A stretch of DNA of 64,000 nt from Tigriopus japonicus (GCA_010645155.1 CM021316.1:5042954-5106953); one strand, 5' to 3'; shown: positions 1 through 10,400, numbered from the stretch's first letter. Program-made: numbers and translations. The notes: generated by a model not told the origin, from the letters alone.

Positions 1-1515
1 GAGGCTTTCATGTCTTGCGTGTTCCTTGGATGAACCAAATTTTTAAGTTTAACATATAAATCTTCATGATCACTCAACATTTGCAAGCAATATAAACTGT
101 TTTTTTGTATTCAAAATTTGGACATTTTTAATGCATTTTGTAGCAGAACAGACACTTAAAATTTAGATCAGATTGAACCGTACGTCCTACCGAGTTCAAA
201 ACTGTAGTAATGCATGCTAGTCTCCCATTTTGACTTGGTAAAATAATCTGTTTTTAGAATCATCAGAACACGAGGACAACTGAAATGAACAACCTAATAA
301 AAAATTCAAAAATAGTGCCATGCAACGATTTCCATCAGAATTGAACTGAGTAGGAGGAAAAACAGGCTTGGTGAGCCAAAAAAACTTAATATTTCTTGAA
401 AAATGCCAGAAAAATCCTAGTTTAATAGTTTACTAAATGCTACACAAATTACCTGGATCTTAGGACTAATCAGATAATGCTAGAATAATGCATAAAATTG
501 GACCTATGCTACTTGAAATATGGCAATGGTTTTGCCTTCCAAATGATGCTGATTTTCATAAATTAGCGTTGAAAAATGCCCACAGGGCCTCACAGGCTCT
601 GACAAGAACCAAGCTTTCAAAGTTTAAAATAAAGTTTTGAGGGTGCGTGTTTACTCTGTTTAACTTTGCGTTGGTGATTCCAATGTAGTGCATTTAGTGT
701 CGGACGCTTAGTAATTTTTTGTACAGATGGTACAAAAGCGCTATCAGTCGACCGAAATTTCATTTCTGTTGTTTTCGGTTACGCTTACCGTAATCGAAAA
801 CATATATGCATTTTGAATAGTAGAGTGTCAGAGCTAATTCAAAGTTATTGTGGTTTCAAAACCTTTGAAATATGTTTGCCAAATTTTAGAATAATCAATA
901 CCAATAGACTGAAAGGAAATGCAAGACTATGCCCTCTAAGTCAAGAGTCATCACTAGAGTGCGTAGAAAAATTTACTGATTTTCACAAAAAAAAATTAAA
1001 TTAAATTTACTCCAAAAAGGCCAGAAAAATTTAATTAAAAAATTCCCCGATTGTATCAAAAATGGTAATTTTGAATTTAAAGTTACATTTAGTCATTCTG
1101 GTAATCATTCTTTGTAATCTAGCTACAACTCAGCACATTTATTTATTTCTGGCTAAATATTAAGGTTTTATTTCTGGCATAGAAGAAATTTGAACTGAAG
1201 ACAGATGTGTTCAGCGTGTTGTTCAAGATCAAAAAAGAGCTAAATACCTCAGTTAGGGGCAAATTTTGGAGCTAAAAGAGCTAATTTTTATGGAAAAAGA
1301 GAAAAAGCAGCCAAATTTAAAAAGGCTAAAACACTAATATAATAAAATTTTTGGACCTTACGTAATTGGCAGTGTCTTTAAGACATGGAAAAGTTGATTT
1401 TTAGAGTTTTTTTTCTTACTGTCTTAAGAACGGCAAGAAAAAAGGTTGTTCTGCGAAGTGATGTTGACTTTTTGAATGTTACAAATAGAGCAACGATAAT
1501 GACAAACCTTTATGC

Positions 1516-1672
1516 CTCGGTTATTGGCAAAAGCCGTTTTTCATTTCCGGTCCGACCAGAGAAAAATCTAATTTAACCCATTGTTTGGCCCGTAATTCAA
1601 AGCTCACAAGCTAAATTTCAACCACATCAAATGAACTTTTTGTCAGTTAGAGTAGAGTAGTTAGAATCAAAG
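1516..1672 (+). repeat. Dispersed repeat, copy 1
   Basis: About 150 bp that align by eye with 6465-6620 in the same orientation. Both copies contain, in order, a TTGGCAAA-like start, an AGAAAAATCTA core, a TAATT-AGCTCACA segment and a TCAACTT/TGAACTTT segment. Identity looks like roughly 70 percent, with small indels. No terminal repeats or coding capacity were seen, so the class of element is unknown. Confidence 0.6.
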
Positions 1673-2532
1673 AGTAAACTATGTCAAGATTTTAGTCGGT
1701 ACCAGCACGTTTATGGAGACCAAGACTAGCCAAAAGTTGCTATTTTTTGCTTCAGCAAGAAGAGCCATAGTTTGGAGTCGATTGTCCTGAAAATCCTACG
1801 TATTTGAAAGAAGAATGACCATTCTTAAACAAGCCTCATTTTGTTGAGGTAAAAAATCAGGCAACTTCGAAAATTGTAAAAAGGAGCCAAAAATCCCTAA
1901 AATTCTCAGAAACAGCTAAAAAATGGCCAAATATTTCAAAAGGAGCTAAAAGAGCTAAACGCTCAAATTTGGAGCCAAATTTCCAAAATATGAGGAAAAA
2001 GAGCTAAAATTGGTCAGGCTGGATGTGTTAGCAGGTGTTTTTTTGCCTCAATTATGACTTGACGTGACCAAAAATGGCCCACGAAAAGGGGCAAAAAATT
2101 TAAAGAAAATTTACGATTTAATTAAATTTTTCTACTCACTCTAGTTATTACTTTAAATCTGTGATTATTTTGATGTTGGACAAAATCAAAATGTCCTCTG
2201 GCTAGGGCTAAAACTTTATGTTTGTAATGATTAACATTCAATAAATGGCCACAGATTAAACACTCTTAAGCATAGATGAATTGCATATGAACTTTGTAAT
2301 TGTAGAGTATTGTCATAACTTGCGCCATGTTATGTTTTTTATGTAGGATTTTCCATGATACACATGTATTTGCAAATAACAACAATCACAGATCAGTTTT
2401 GAACAAACTGAAGTGCCTCAAATATTGATTGGGGATTGCTAGTGGACTTGCAAAGTTTTTTGGTGGAATTAATAGGTAAAACCCCTTTAAGATTGGATTG
2501 AAAAGCTTGACAATAGAAAAATAATTTCAGGT

Positions 2533-2895
2533 ATGATGCGTACCAAAATTAAGCTGAAAGCCTTTTTTTTCATTTGGAGTCCCTCTATCGATAGTTTTAG
2601 TGCTTTAGTTTATCCAAAATTGATGTATGTAACCTGCAATTCCATGAGTATCATGGAAAGTGTGACCAGTTGTCACTCAAAATGTACTAAATGGCGCGCA
2701 CTTCATGACTTCTGGATTACATTGCACTACCCTGTACAAAGATGGATTAATTTCTTTGAAGATACATGTCATTTTAATGCAGAACTGCCATCAAATGTCA
2801 TCCTACAACCTTATATCTATCATCCCATTAGTTTTCCTGATAAACCCTTGAGAATTAAGGTTGGTTCAAACTGTAGATTGCTTGAGGTATGTCGG
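2533..2895 (+). other. Possible orphan exon (unrecognised)
   Basis: An open frame of about 120 codons runs from just after an acceptor-like TTTCAG (2525-2530) to a donor-like GAG|GTATGT at about 2886. The second half has a protein-like composition rich in Trp, Tyr, Pro and His. I recognise no family and found no partner exon with matching phase. A second frame of the same DNA also reads plausibly for about 35 codons, which weakens the case. This may be chance or a transposon remnant. Confidence 0.2.
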
Positions 2896-4217
2896 TTTTA
2901 ATAAGGATTCTTTTAAAATTGTTCATGTATGACTGATGGAACAAAAGCGCTTTTTGACCTGCACTTTGGTTTCATTTATTATCAATTAAAACATAAATCA
3001 TTTCATTTCTTTTTTATGTTTCGGAACGACAAAATTTTATCAAATATCTGTGATTTAACGTTATGAAAAAGGAAATTGAGGGCGATAGGGTTGCCTTTAG
3101 TGGTGCAGGATGGGGGTCTGATGTCACACGGTCACGACGGAGAGCTAATCTTATCCTCCAACTTTTATGAAGTGAGAAAAGGGAGCGTTTGGGAGCTTTG
3201 AAACCTCTGGAGGGGAGCACCTGCTCAGGTTTCTCACGGTAACATAGGAAATCATGGGATTGACCAGATGCTGAATCTTGTCTGACAATGGAGAACACAG
3301 GAGTCATGGCCACAACGTTAAGGGTCAGTGGCGGACGCACGGTCGAATGGAGAGCAACGAGAATTGGTGGAAGATCTTCACCGTGTTCCGTTGTCAATGA
3401 CCGACTAGCTCCATTAACAGGATGTGATTTGTGGGTGGAGATCAAGGAGACGGTTCAGTTGGTGCTCTGCCCCACCATCTGGCTAATCGATATTTTTTGG
3501 GTGAAAAAGAAGGTGTAAGATATCGACAGAAACATATTCGAAGCACAATCAATGACCACCCTTAATCTTAGAATGAAATGCAAACCTGGGGCTTTAAAAT
3601 CCCAGTCAGCACATTTTTCATAACGAAAGGGCACTTTTGGTTTTGGTCAAGTCATATACACAAGTGAAGTGTAAGCATTATTAGAATTTGAAATTAACGT
3701 TCACGTTCATTTTTAAGCGAAGAATCCAAAGTGTAAAGGTTTAGCACGAACGGTAAGTGAAAAAGCAAAACGTTTTTCTTGATTGGCCAAAGGATTGGGG
3801 AACAAACTCATACGTGTTTTTAATTATCAAATGGTTTTATCAGGACATCGATTTTATGACTTGCAAATCACCGATAAGTTCTCTCAACACAATCAGAAAA
3901 GTTACAACGGCTCAAATTGATAATACTCGATAAGATTAAACAAGAGTTATTCATAATTACGGACGCGCAGCTCGCACATTTTTTGAGCTAATGAAAGCCT
4001 CAACTCGATGGGTTAAGGAGTATTTATGATTACGATTAACTGGAACAGAGAGGTTCAAAATTTGCACGAAGAATAAAACGTAAATAGAACTTGTGAAAAT
4101 CATGTGCTGTTGTCCAGATCAATGAATTTAGCTCTTTCTGTTGAAGATGAATTTACCGGGTGATTCATAAGAAAAGCAACAGCAAACTATATCCGTAACT
4201 CTGAACTGGTTAATTTC

Positions 4218-4720
4218 TAGGGGTGCAGATAAAAAATAAAAATGAAAATAAAAAAATGGCAAATAAAAAAATGCCTTTTAGGCCCCAAAAATGGCAAATA
4301 AAAGCGTCCAAATTGGCAAATAAACAAGGAAATGGCAAATAAAATGGCAAATTGACACAATTTTTTTCCAAAATATAGCAAAACTGGCCACTACATTTGG
4401 AAAATAAGCATCATATTTCACCAAAAATCAAGTGGAATGCAAGTATATGAACATTTAAGAGAAAATATTTTTATTCCGTTGAATAATCAATATATCCTTT
4501 AAGCAAAATATTTTTTGGGTAAACATTTTTTCTTCCAATTTTTGAACAAAAACGACAAATTTTGCATTGATTTGACCAAAAAAAACGATAAATTTTGTAT
4601 TTATTTGCCCAAAAATGGCAAATAAAATGAAAAATGGCAAATAAACTTTAAAAGCTAACAAATAGCAAATAAACATGTTTTTGGGCATGAAATCTTATTT
4701 GCCTGAAATCTGCACCTCTA
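4218..4720. mobile_element. hAT-type MITE with 8-bp target site duplication
   Basis: A 503-bp nonautonomous element. The ends form an imperfect terminal inverted repeat, TAGGGGTGCAGAT at the left and ATCTGCACCTCTA at the right (12 of 13 positions match). It is flanked on both sides by the same 8 bases, TTAATTTC (4210-4217 and 4721-4728), the target duplication length typical of the hAT superfamily. The interior is A+T-rich and carries at least seven copies of GGCAAATAAA or close variants, clustered near both ends (about 4255-4345 and 4610-4675). No transposase is encoded, so it would need one supplied in trans. Confidence 0.85.
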
Positions 4721-5438
4721 TTAATTTCACAAAAACACAAAAAGCGCGAGTCACGAACGGTTTTCAAAAATTTGCCCTACGTGAAAAATCGTCGTCGCAT
4801 AAGTATAAAATTAGGGCAATTTTTCTTGCTGACACTTCAAGCCAAGTATTTAAGAAATTACATTCAATGAAAGTGGGGTTCAAGCATATTTTTTTGTGTT
4901 TTTTTTTTTGTTGTTGTTGTGTGCTCGATTGAGCGTCACCCGTTCCGCGAAGCCAGTCATCACATCATCCATTTTTTTCTAATTTGCATTCTCACGCCCT
5001 GTGTTACAGGGTGACCAGTAAATCCTAGGACAGCAAACTTAGTAAATAACTCCAAATTGCTTTGCCTGACATTTTTTTATTTTGTCATATTATGAAGCAT
5101 ATGTAGTTCAAATTTCAGACAAAATAACCGCCTGTGGCCTTCACAACAGCATGGAGACGGCGCCAAGAATCGCTAAAGGATGGACGCACCACATCCTCTT
5201 TATTAAGAATGGCTTCCTTCATCCCCAGATCGAAATGATCCAACTTTGTAATGCTGTTTAATCTTGAGGGCAAGGTTGGAGTTAAGCCCTCCAAGAGTGA
5301 ACAACCTCAAGGCTGCCCTTCTGCTACCTGGGACGCAATTGGAATTGGTACATTGATCCTTTGGTGATGCTAGGTGCCATCTCCATGTGTTGTGAAGGCC
5401 ACAGGAGATCATTTTGTATCAAACTTGAACTACATATG

Positions 5439-5574
5439 TGTTCAATCATGGAATGATGGTGGATGACTAGTTGCTTTATTGAACATTGGTGGGGTATATA
5501 TACATACATAAATGTAAATGACAGATGAGAGCAACGAGCAAGGAAAAGCAAAAGAGTAAAAGGGGAATACAACA
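5439..5574 (-). repeat. LTR (3' LTR in element orientation)
   Basis: 136-bp long terminal repeat of the miniature retrotransposon. It differs from its partner at 5965-6104 by a 4-bp GTAC gap in the TATA-like stretch and about one substitution, which suggests a fairly recent insertion. In element orientation it follows the polypurine tract at about 5575-5586. Confidence 0.9.
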
Positions 5575-5728
5575 CCTCCCTTCCCCGGGGAACAAGTAAG
5601 AACGACTAGAATTTAATGACTAGAATAGATAACATTCCACCATCACCCTAGGACAGGTCTTCAACCATCAAGGAGACGTCTCCACCATCCCATTGCCAGA
5701 TCCAGGACATAATGGTTCACCCGATCCA

Positions 5729-5884
5729 GTCACCGCTGCGTCCACGGTCACCGCTGCATTCGTGGTCACCGCTGCGTCCACGGTCACCGCTGCATTCGTG
5801 GTCACCGCTGCGTCCACGCCTGCCGCACGCACCACGTCTCTCCCACACGCAACCACGTCTGTCCCGCACGCACCACGTCTCTCC
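5729..5884 (-). repeat. Two tandem arrays inside the miniature retrotransposon
   Basis: 5729-5818 consists of five 18-bp units alternating between GTCACCGCTGCGTCCACG and GTCACCGCTGCATTCGTG (a 36-bp higher-order unit). 5829-5884 holds about three units of 20-21 bp of the type GCACCACGTCTCTCCCACAC. The array is markedly G+C-rich compared with its surroundings. Because 18 is a multiple of 3, it stays open in several frames, but I do not regard those frames as genes. Confidence 0.9.
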
Positions 5885-5964
5885 TGGACCACAGGTTCCA
5901 CTTTTACCCTCGATCGGAAACGGCAGGTTCTTCCGCCTAAAGACGGCTATGACCGACTGGGCCA

Positions 5965-6104
5965 TGTTCAATCATGGAATGATGGTGGATGACTAGTTGC
6001 TTTATTGAACATTGGTGGGGTATATATACATACGTACATAAATGTAAATGACAGATGAGAGCAACTAGCAAGGAAAAGCAAAAGAGTAAAAGGGGAATAC
6101 AACA
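5965..6104 (-). repeat. LTR (5' LTR in element orientation)
   Basis: 140-bp partner of 5439-5574. On the minus strand it holds a TATATATACC promoter-like motif and, further on, an AATAAA polyadenylation-like motif, in the order expected for U3-R-U5. Confidence 0.9.
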
Positions 6105-6244
6105 ATATGCTTCAAAATATGGTTATCATTTCATTATAAAAAAAATTGACAAAACAATTTGAAATTATTTAGCAAGTTACATTAGCTGTCCTAAGACTTC
6201 CATGTTACCCTGTAGATTGGTTCTCCATCTGTGGGTGTGAATTA

Positions 6245-6345
6245 GCGTATTAAAGTTGCCTTGAGAAAGACCGGGGAGGAGAATCGAACCTGTCACCTTT
6301 TTCACGACAGGACATTGCGCTATCCACCACCACTTCTCCACCCAC
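6245..6345 (-). mobile_element. tRNA-derived SINE, copy 1
   Basis: The minus strand carries an A-box-like TAGCGCAATGTC (complement of 6311-6322) and a B-box GGTTCGATTC (complement of 6281-6290) at normal tRNA spacing. This is followed by CTCCTCCCC and then TCTTTCTCAAGG-AACTTT. The same B-box-to-tail sequence recurs on the plus strand at about 18800-18842, which marks it as a dispersed element and not a single tRNA gene. The acceptor stem does not pair as in a real tRNA. Confidence 0.65.
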
Positions 6346-6464
6346 TAAGTTATGGATTCATTCGCGAGTTAAAGATATTAAAGTTAGCTGTATTCAGGTG
6401 TTTCTTTTGAAACACCGGGACACCCAGTACATACCCTTATCCAAGGATCACTAGACCTGGATGC

Positions 6465-6620
6465 ATTGGCTACTGGCAAAGACCATTTTTCGAATTCTAT
6501 GCCAGACAGAAAAATCTAGTTAAGCCAGTTGTCCGGCTGGTAATTTATAGCTCACATGCTTAATTTCAACTTGATCCACTGAACTTTGTGGCAATTAGAT
6601 TAATTTGAAGCATAGAGCAA
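6465..6620 (+). repeat. Dispersed repeat, copy 2
   Basis: Same-orientation partner of 1516-1672. It shares the order of conserved blocks (ATTGGCTACTGGCAAA start, AGAAAAATCTAGTTAA core, AGCTCACATGCTTAATTTC, TGAACTTTGTGGCAATTAG). No termini could be defined. Confidence 0.6.
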
Positions 6621-7876
6621 TGCTCGCTCTTCCTACCGAACCAGTGCACCTACAATCGTCCGAAAGGACAGTTGTAGGGTCAATTTGTCTCTCGATTCCG
6701 CTTGTAAGTACTGCGACTATTACAAATTTCGAAGCGTGGTTTCTCTTTAATGGTGCAACGTATCATGCTGAAATTCAGTAAAGGACATCTTTAAATGCCT
6801 GTCGTATCAATCTTATCAAAACAAAATCATTTACTTGAATGGAATTCGTGTTATAAAAATCCACAGCTGAACACCTAAGCGGGGGCTTCCATGTCCATCC
6901 ATCTTCCTAAATAAAATCTAACAAGAGCAGATTCAATATATATTTTGGGAGGTTTGGTTGTCCCAAGAAATAGTGCACCTAACATGTTTGTTAATCCGAG
7001 TACTCAAATTTCTCGTCTGTTCATACAATTTGACCTTTCACAACAACGCAAATTGAACTGAATTGAAGCTCAACCGAACCCGACGAGAACTGACGTTATT
7101 TCCCCCTCCCCCAACTCTGAAACAACACCGGAAACGTCAGTCTGAAAGTTGAACCTTGGCCAAGCGATCGGTTTTCCTTGACTCTGATTTGTAGAGTGGG
7201 CATAACAGTTCCACAGCTTAAATAAGCATTCCTAACCTCCCGTCTTCTCTCAATTTACTTAAAACCTAATGTAGATTTTTACCACAATCATGAAGGACAA
7301 TGGCTTACTTGACATCCATATTTGGCGTAAGGTTCATTTTGGCTTTGATGATGGAGAATACGAGAGATTAGAACTTGCTTCTGACTTTGATCCTCCTTGT
7401 GCTCTATACAACTTAAAATAAGATTGTAACCAAGAGCAGCCTGCTAATCCTTCAGGCTATTTGTTAAGCTATGTTCTCGTGAAATGGCGCTTTGTTTGCA
7501 TAGTCCTTCTCATTTGCATTTTCATATTTTTGGAAGAATTAGTGTTACCAAGTTTGCCATTGAATAAACTTTTCACTTTTTATGCAATGAAAGGATAACG
7601 CAAAAGTGAGTGTTCCAAAATGTCTGGGAAGCTCAAGACGTTGAGGCAGAATTGCAGATTTGACCGCACTTTAGCAAACATTCTTATCATCGTCATCATT
7701 GCTATTTGTATAGTAATTGATGATGGAAGATGCCAACGCACTCATTGACAATTACGTAAAAATGTAAGAACGTGCATTCAAAACCCTGAAGAATAACGAT
7801 GGCTTCAAAATTTCCAACAAACAGCGTCAATCATTCAAGGACAAAAATATATGTATTCTTAGAGTTGCTTCTTTGT

Positions 7877-7960
7877 GGTAGTAGACGTTTTAGTAGCAGT
7901 AGTTGCTGCAGTAGTAGTTGTAGTAGTAGTAATGATAATATTAATAATGATAATAGTAAC
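7877..7960 (+). repeat. GTA/TAA trinucleotide microsatellite
   Basis: An imperfect run of TAG/GTA units grades into AATAAT/GATAAT units. It is a simple repeat with no sign of function. Confidence 0.8.
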
Positions 7961-8891
7961 AGAAGTTGCAATAAATTGTTGTCGTAGTGGTAGTATTAAG
8001 AATGGTATTATTTTTCACTAATATTCAATAACAATTGATTGGAGGTTGGGTTTGTTCTCAGAGAGGGATATCGGAATTTGGGAAAGAGAGGATGGTTGCT
8101 TGGGGTTTGTTTTGCATCTTTGATCACACACGAGAGAATTTAGAACACGGGGAAAGTTCTTCTCGTGAAAGAATCTTTCGGCAATAACAGCAGAGGCAAT
8201 AAACCCTCTCGAGATTTTGAGTAAATATTTAGATTCAATTTTGTTGGAAGACCGTGTCCAAATTGAGAGAGCGAGAAGAGGAAATACGCTCAAGGGAGCA
8301 ACAATGAAGGAAATCGCGGTTTAGTTCATCATCATCTAATTGATTTGACCGCAAGGATTTGTTTCAAGATTTGATTCTGACTAGTTGAGCAAAGCTCTTG
8401 TTAGCAGACATAAAAAAATTGGAGTGGGTCGCAAAATGCCATAGGAGTAGAGTAGAGTTTAAAACCTAAAAAAGATGCTATGGAGCCGAAAGCAAGGGAA
8501 ACTGTTACTTAGGAGTAAGTTTGTGGGATCCGATCAAACCTGACAAGAGATGGGATTGGTAGAGGCTGGGAATTATTGGTAAGGAGCAAAATTGAGGAAC
8601 GAAGACCGACAAGAAGGCTTGTAGGTTGAGTGAGACAAAGGTGACGGATAGTGTTGTCAGTTCTGACTGGATCTGTACAGGATATTATACATCAATGTTG
8701 TTTCATTTAGTGATATATTAACAATCGGGTTAGGACTGTGGCGTTGAAGTCTGTGTGAATTTCAGCGGGGATTGATATCTTTAAGGTGAGGCGATTGTTT
8801 GGCGAATGGTGTTGTTTTTTGTTGTTATTGCGAGCATCTTTGTTGAAAGCGTAAGCTCTTCATTTCTCCAGGTTGTTCCAAGATCATGGAC

Positions 8892-10400
8892 TCACGATAA
8901 GAGGCTTTTCTGGGCAGAATCCGATGGCGACTTGTCTAGACTCGAGCTCGTCGACATTGTCTTCGATGAGAGTGGTAAAGACTGATGACTCAGAGACTCG
9001 GGCGACATTTCCCGACTGGGACCACTTGGTTCTTTAAGTGAAAGGTTCAAATGAGGCAGATCATTACCAGTCACAGAGCGAGGCTGGGTTTGAATAGGAG
9101 ACTGTGTAGGACTTGGAATACAACGGCAACCATTGGACGTGGCCCGTTGGTAAAGCCCTTCAAACCCATGTACGCACACTTTTAGGGGTAGATAACAACA
9201 CAGACAAGGTAACAGAGCACTACTAGCCCCAATACATGCCCACCTCAATCCAGTGCCATTTCCGCTACAGGAACAAGGATTTTCCTCAATCTTGGCAGAC
9301 TCGCAACTATCATTGCCTTCTTCGGTCATATTTTTACTACAATGATACATCACTGCTTTCACCAACCACATGCACGACAAGGTATCCACGAGGGTTTCAG
9401 CTGACACGTGACACGTGTTGCTACAAAGCCACTTCTCAGGCAGAGGTCGAGCTGTTCGACAAGACACACATCGGCATCGGCCGCAGTCACTGCAGATGAT
9501 TGAATCTGATGGGTTGGTCTCATCTTCGAAGGTTGGCGAGCCGACCATTGAAGCCGGCGAGAGCAGCAAGCCATTGCTACCCCTTCTTGGAAATTCTGAC
9601 AAATTATTTTCCGTCAAAGGTTTCTTTGACGAGGAAGAGTTCTTGATCACAGACGACGAAAAATTAGGAGTTTCAAAGTCCTCTCGGGACAATCCTGACG
9701 ACCGAGATTTCAAGGACAAAATACGTTGTTGTCTCTTCTTCTTTAGCGAGACATTTGCGGGTTGGGGTAAGGGCAATTGTTGGTCAAACGTCAGCTCATC
9801 AACGTAAGAATGAGTTTGATTGATTGAGTTAGACGAAAGCACTTGCTTTTTCAAGGGAGCATCGACATAGAGATTTTGATTCCTCTCCAATCCAGGTCTC
9901 GGCGCGGTCAAAGTTATTGGATTGGTCGAGGGAGAGAGGCTCGTCAATCCCAAAACGAGCGGAGGCTGCTGAGACAAAAGCGTAGCACTTGTGATACCGC
10001 CAAGGTTGGGACTATTTGTACGTCCAGGGCTAAGGATGACAGGGCTTCTGGATGGAGACGAGGGGCTTCCAAGGGCCAATCGGACTGAATTGCCAGATGG
10101 ATTTGTAATGTCTCGGGTATGAGGCGAAAGTGTGCTTTGCGGGCGTGGGGGTGGCACAGGGGGGGTTTCTGACAATCGCAAAGCCACACCAGGAGCATTC
10201 CTGGACCTAGATGAGGGGTAGCTGGTGGTGGTGGTGGTGGTTGTGGTTCTAAGTGGTAGCCGAACATGGGCATGGATCTCCTCCTCTTCTTCCAAAAGCG
10301 AGAAAGGAGAAGATGCCGGAGAGGACGGTGATGATCTGACCGATGTTCGTGGGGAAGTTGCCGAGGCCCTTGGAGGTGGCGGTGGGGGAACATTTTGCAT
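8892..10400 (-). CDS. sty: Sprouty family protein (receptor tyrosine kinase feedback inhibitor)
   Basis: One-exon gene of 502 residues. Sprouty proteins are membrane-associated antagonists of FGF/EGF-type Ras-MAPK signalling. The cysteine-rich Sprouty/Spred domain is at residues about 303-427. It opens CSDCGRCRCVSC and includes LPEKWLC, YHC, NPCSCS, LPCLCCYLP and the closing GCRC. The N-terminal 300 residues are low-complexity: a proline run at residues 5-10, a threonine run near 52-59 encoded by a GGT/GTT-type repeat, and many serines. Tyr199 in HSYVDEL and Tyr188 in NLYVD are candidates for the phosphotyrosine docking site that family members carry before the domain. Several usual domain cysteines are replaced (CHVSAE, CMWLVKA, GLYQ). 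A serine-rich tail of about 75 residues follows. The start is the first ATG, and the open frame is uninterrupted. Confidence 0.93.
   Translation of the reverse strand: MQNVPPPPPPRASATSPRTSVRSSPSSPASSPFSLLEEEEEIHAHVRLPLRTTTTTTTTSYPSSRSRNAPGVALRLSETPPVPPPRPQSTLSPHTRDITNPSGNSVRLALGSPSSPSRSPVILSPGRTNSPNLGGITSATLLSQQPPLVLGLTSLSPSTNPITLTAPRPGLERNQNLYVDAPLKKQVLSSNSINQTHSYVDELTFDQQLPLPQPANVSLKKKRQQRILSLKSRSSGLSREDFETPNFSSSVIKNSSSSKKPLTENNLSEFPRRGSNGLLLSPASMVGSPTFEDETNPSDSIICSDCGRCRCVSCRTARPLPEKWLCSNTCHVSAETLVDTLSCMWLVKAVMYHCSKNMTEEGNDSCESAKIEENPCSCSGNGTGLRWACIGASSALLPCLCCYLPLKVCVHGFEGLYQRATSNGCRCIPSPTQSPIQTQPRSVTGNDLPHLNLSLKEPSGPSREMSPESLSHQSLPLSSKTMSTSSSLDKSPSDSAQKSLLS

Larger units (their letters stand above)
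1..4209. other. A+T-rich intergenic DNA without a convincing gene
   Basis: No family I recognise is encoded here. The stretch is strongly A+T-rich, with frequent stops in all frames. It holds degenerate repeats of a GGAGCTAAAAGAGCTAA-like phrase near 1270 and 1941, and one copy of a dispersed repeat (1516-1672) that recurs at 6465-6620. One open stretch at about 2533-2895 (+) might be an exon and is listed separately. Nothing else stands out. Confidence 0.6.
5439..6104 (-). mobile_element. TRIM-like miniature LTR retrotransposon
   Basis: Two near-identical direct repeats, 5439-5574 (136 bp) and 5965-6104 (140 bp), start TGTTCAATC and end AATACAACA, so they have TG...CA termini. The 5 bases before the first (ATATG, 5434-5438) are repeated right after the second (6105-6109), a typical LTR-element target duplication. 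Features fit minus-strand orientation. Read that way, each LTR has a TATA-like run followed by AATAAA, the 5' LTR is followed at once by TGGCCCAGTCGGTC (primer-binding-site-like, starting TGG), and the 3' LTR is preceded by the purine tract GGGGAAGGGAGG. The 390-bp interior has no gag or pol, only tandem repeats. Total 666 bp. Confidence 0.9.
5007..6212. mobile_element. Mariner/Tc1-type foldback element made of two inverted transposase 3' ends, host of a nested insertion
   Basis: The left end reads CAGGGTGACC and the right end GGTTACCCTG-like (revcomp CAGGGTAACA). Both are flanked by TA (5005-5006 and 6213-6214), the target duplication of the Tc1/mariner superfamily. The arms stay similar inward for roughly 190 bp. 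On the minus strand the left arm (about 5120-5240) encodes the end of a mariner-like transposase, with DHFDLGMKEAIL and later VVKATGGYFV before a stop. The right arm (about 5350-5438) carries a decayed copy of the same end in the opposite orientation (VVKATGDHFV). The element therefore has two transposase C-terminal ends back to back and no intact transposase. Its right arm is split by the LTR element at 5439-6104. Confidence 0.8.
6215..8891. other. Intergenic DNA and probable sprouty 3' untranslated region
   Basis: No coding gene was recognised. It contains a tRNA-derived SINE (about 6245-6345), the second copy of the dispersed repeat (6465-6620) and a GTA/TAA-type microsatellite (about 7877-7960). 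The last several hundred bases probably include the 3' untranslated region of the minus-strand sprouty gene, but no confident polyadenylation signal could be assigned. Confidence 0.5.

Noticed and set aside
5668..5996. Overlapping open frames on both strands inside the LTR element
   Set aside because: They arise from the 18-bp tandem units, which are multiples of three and lack stops. No start context or family match supports a gene.
6250..6345. Functional tRNA gene
   Set aside because: A- and B-boxes are present, but the acceptor stem does not pair and the same tail recurs at 18800-18842, so a SINE fits better.
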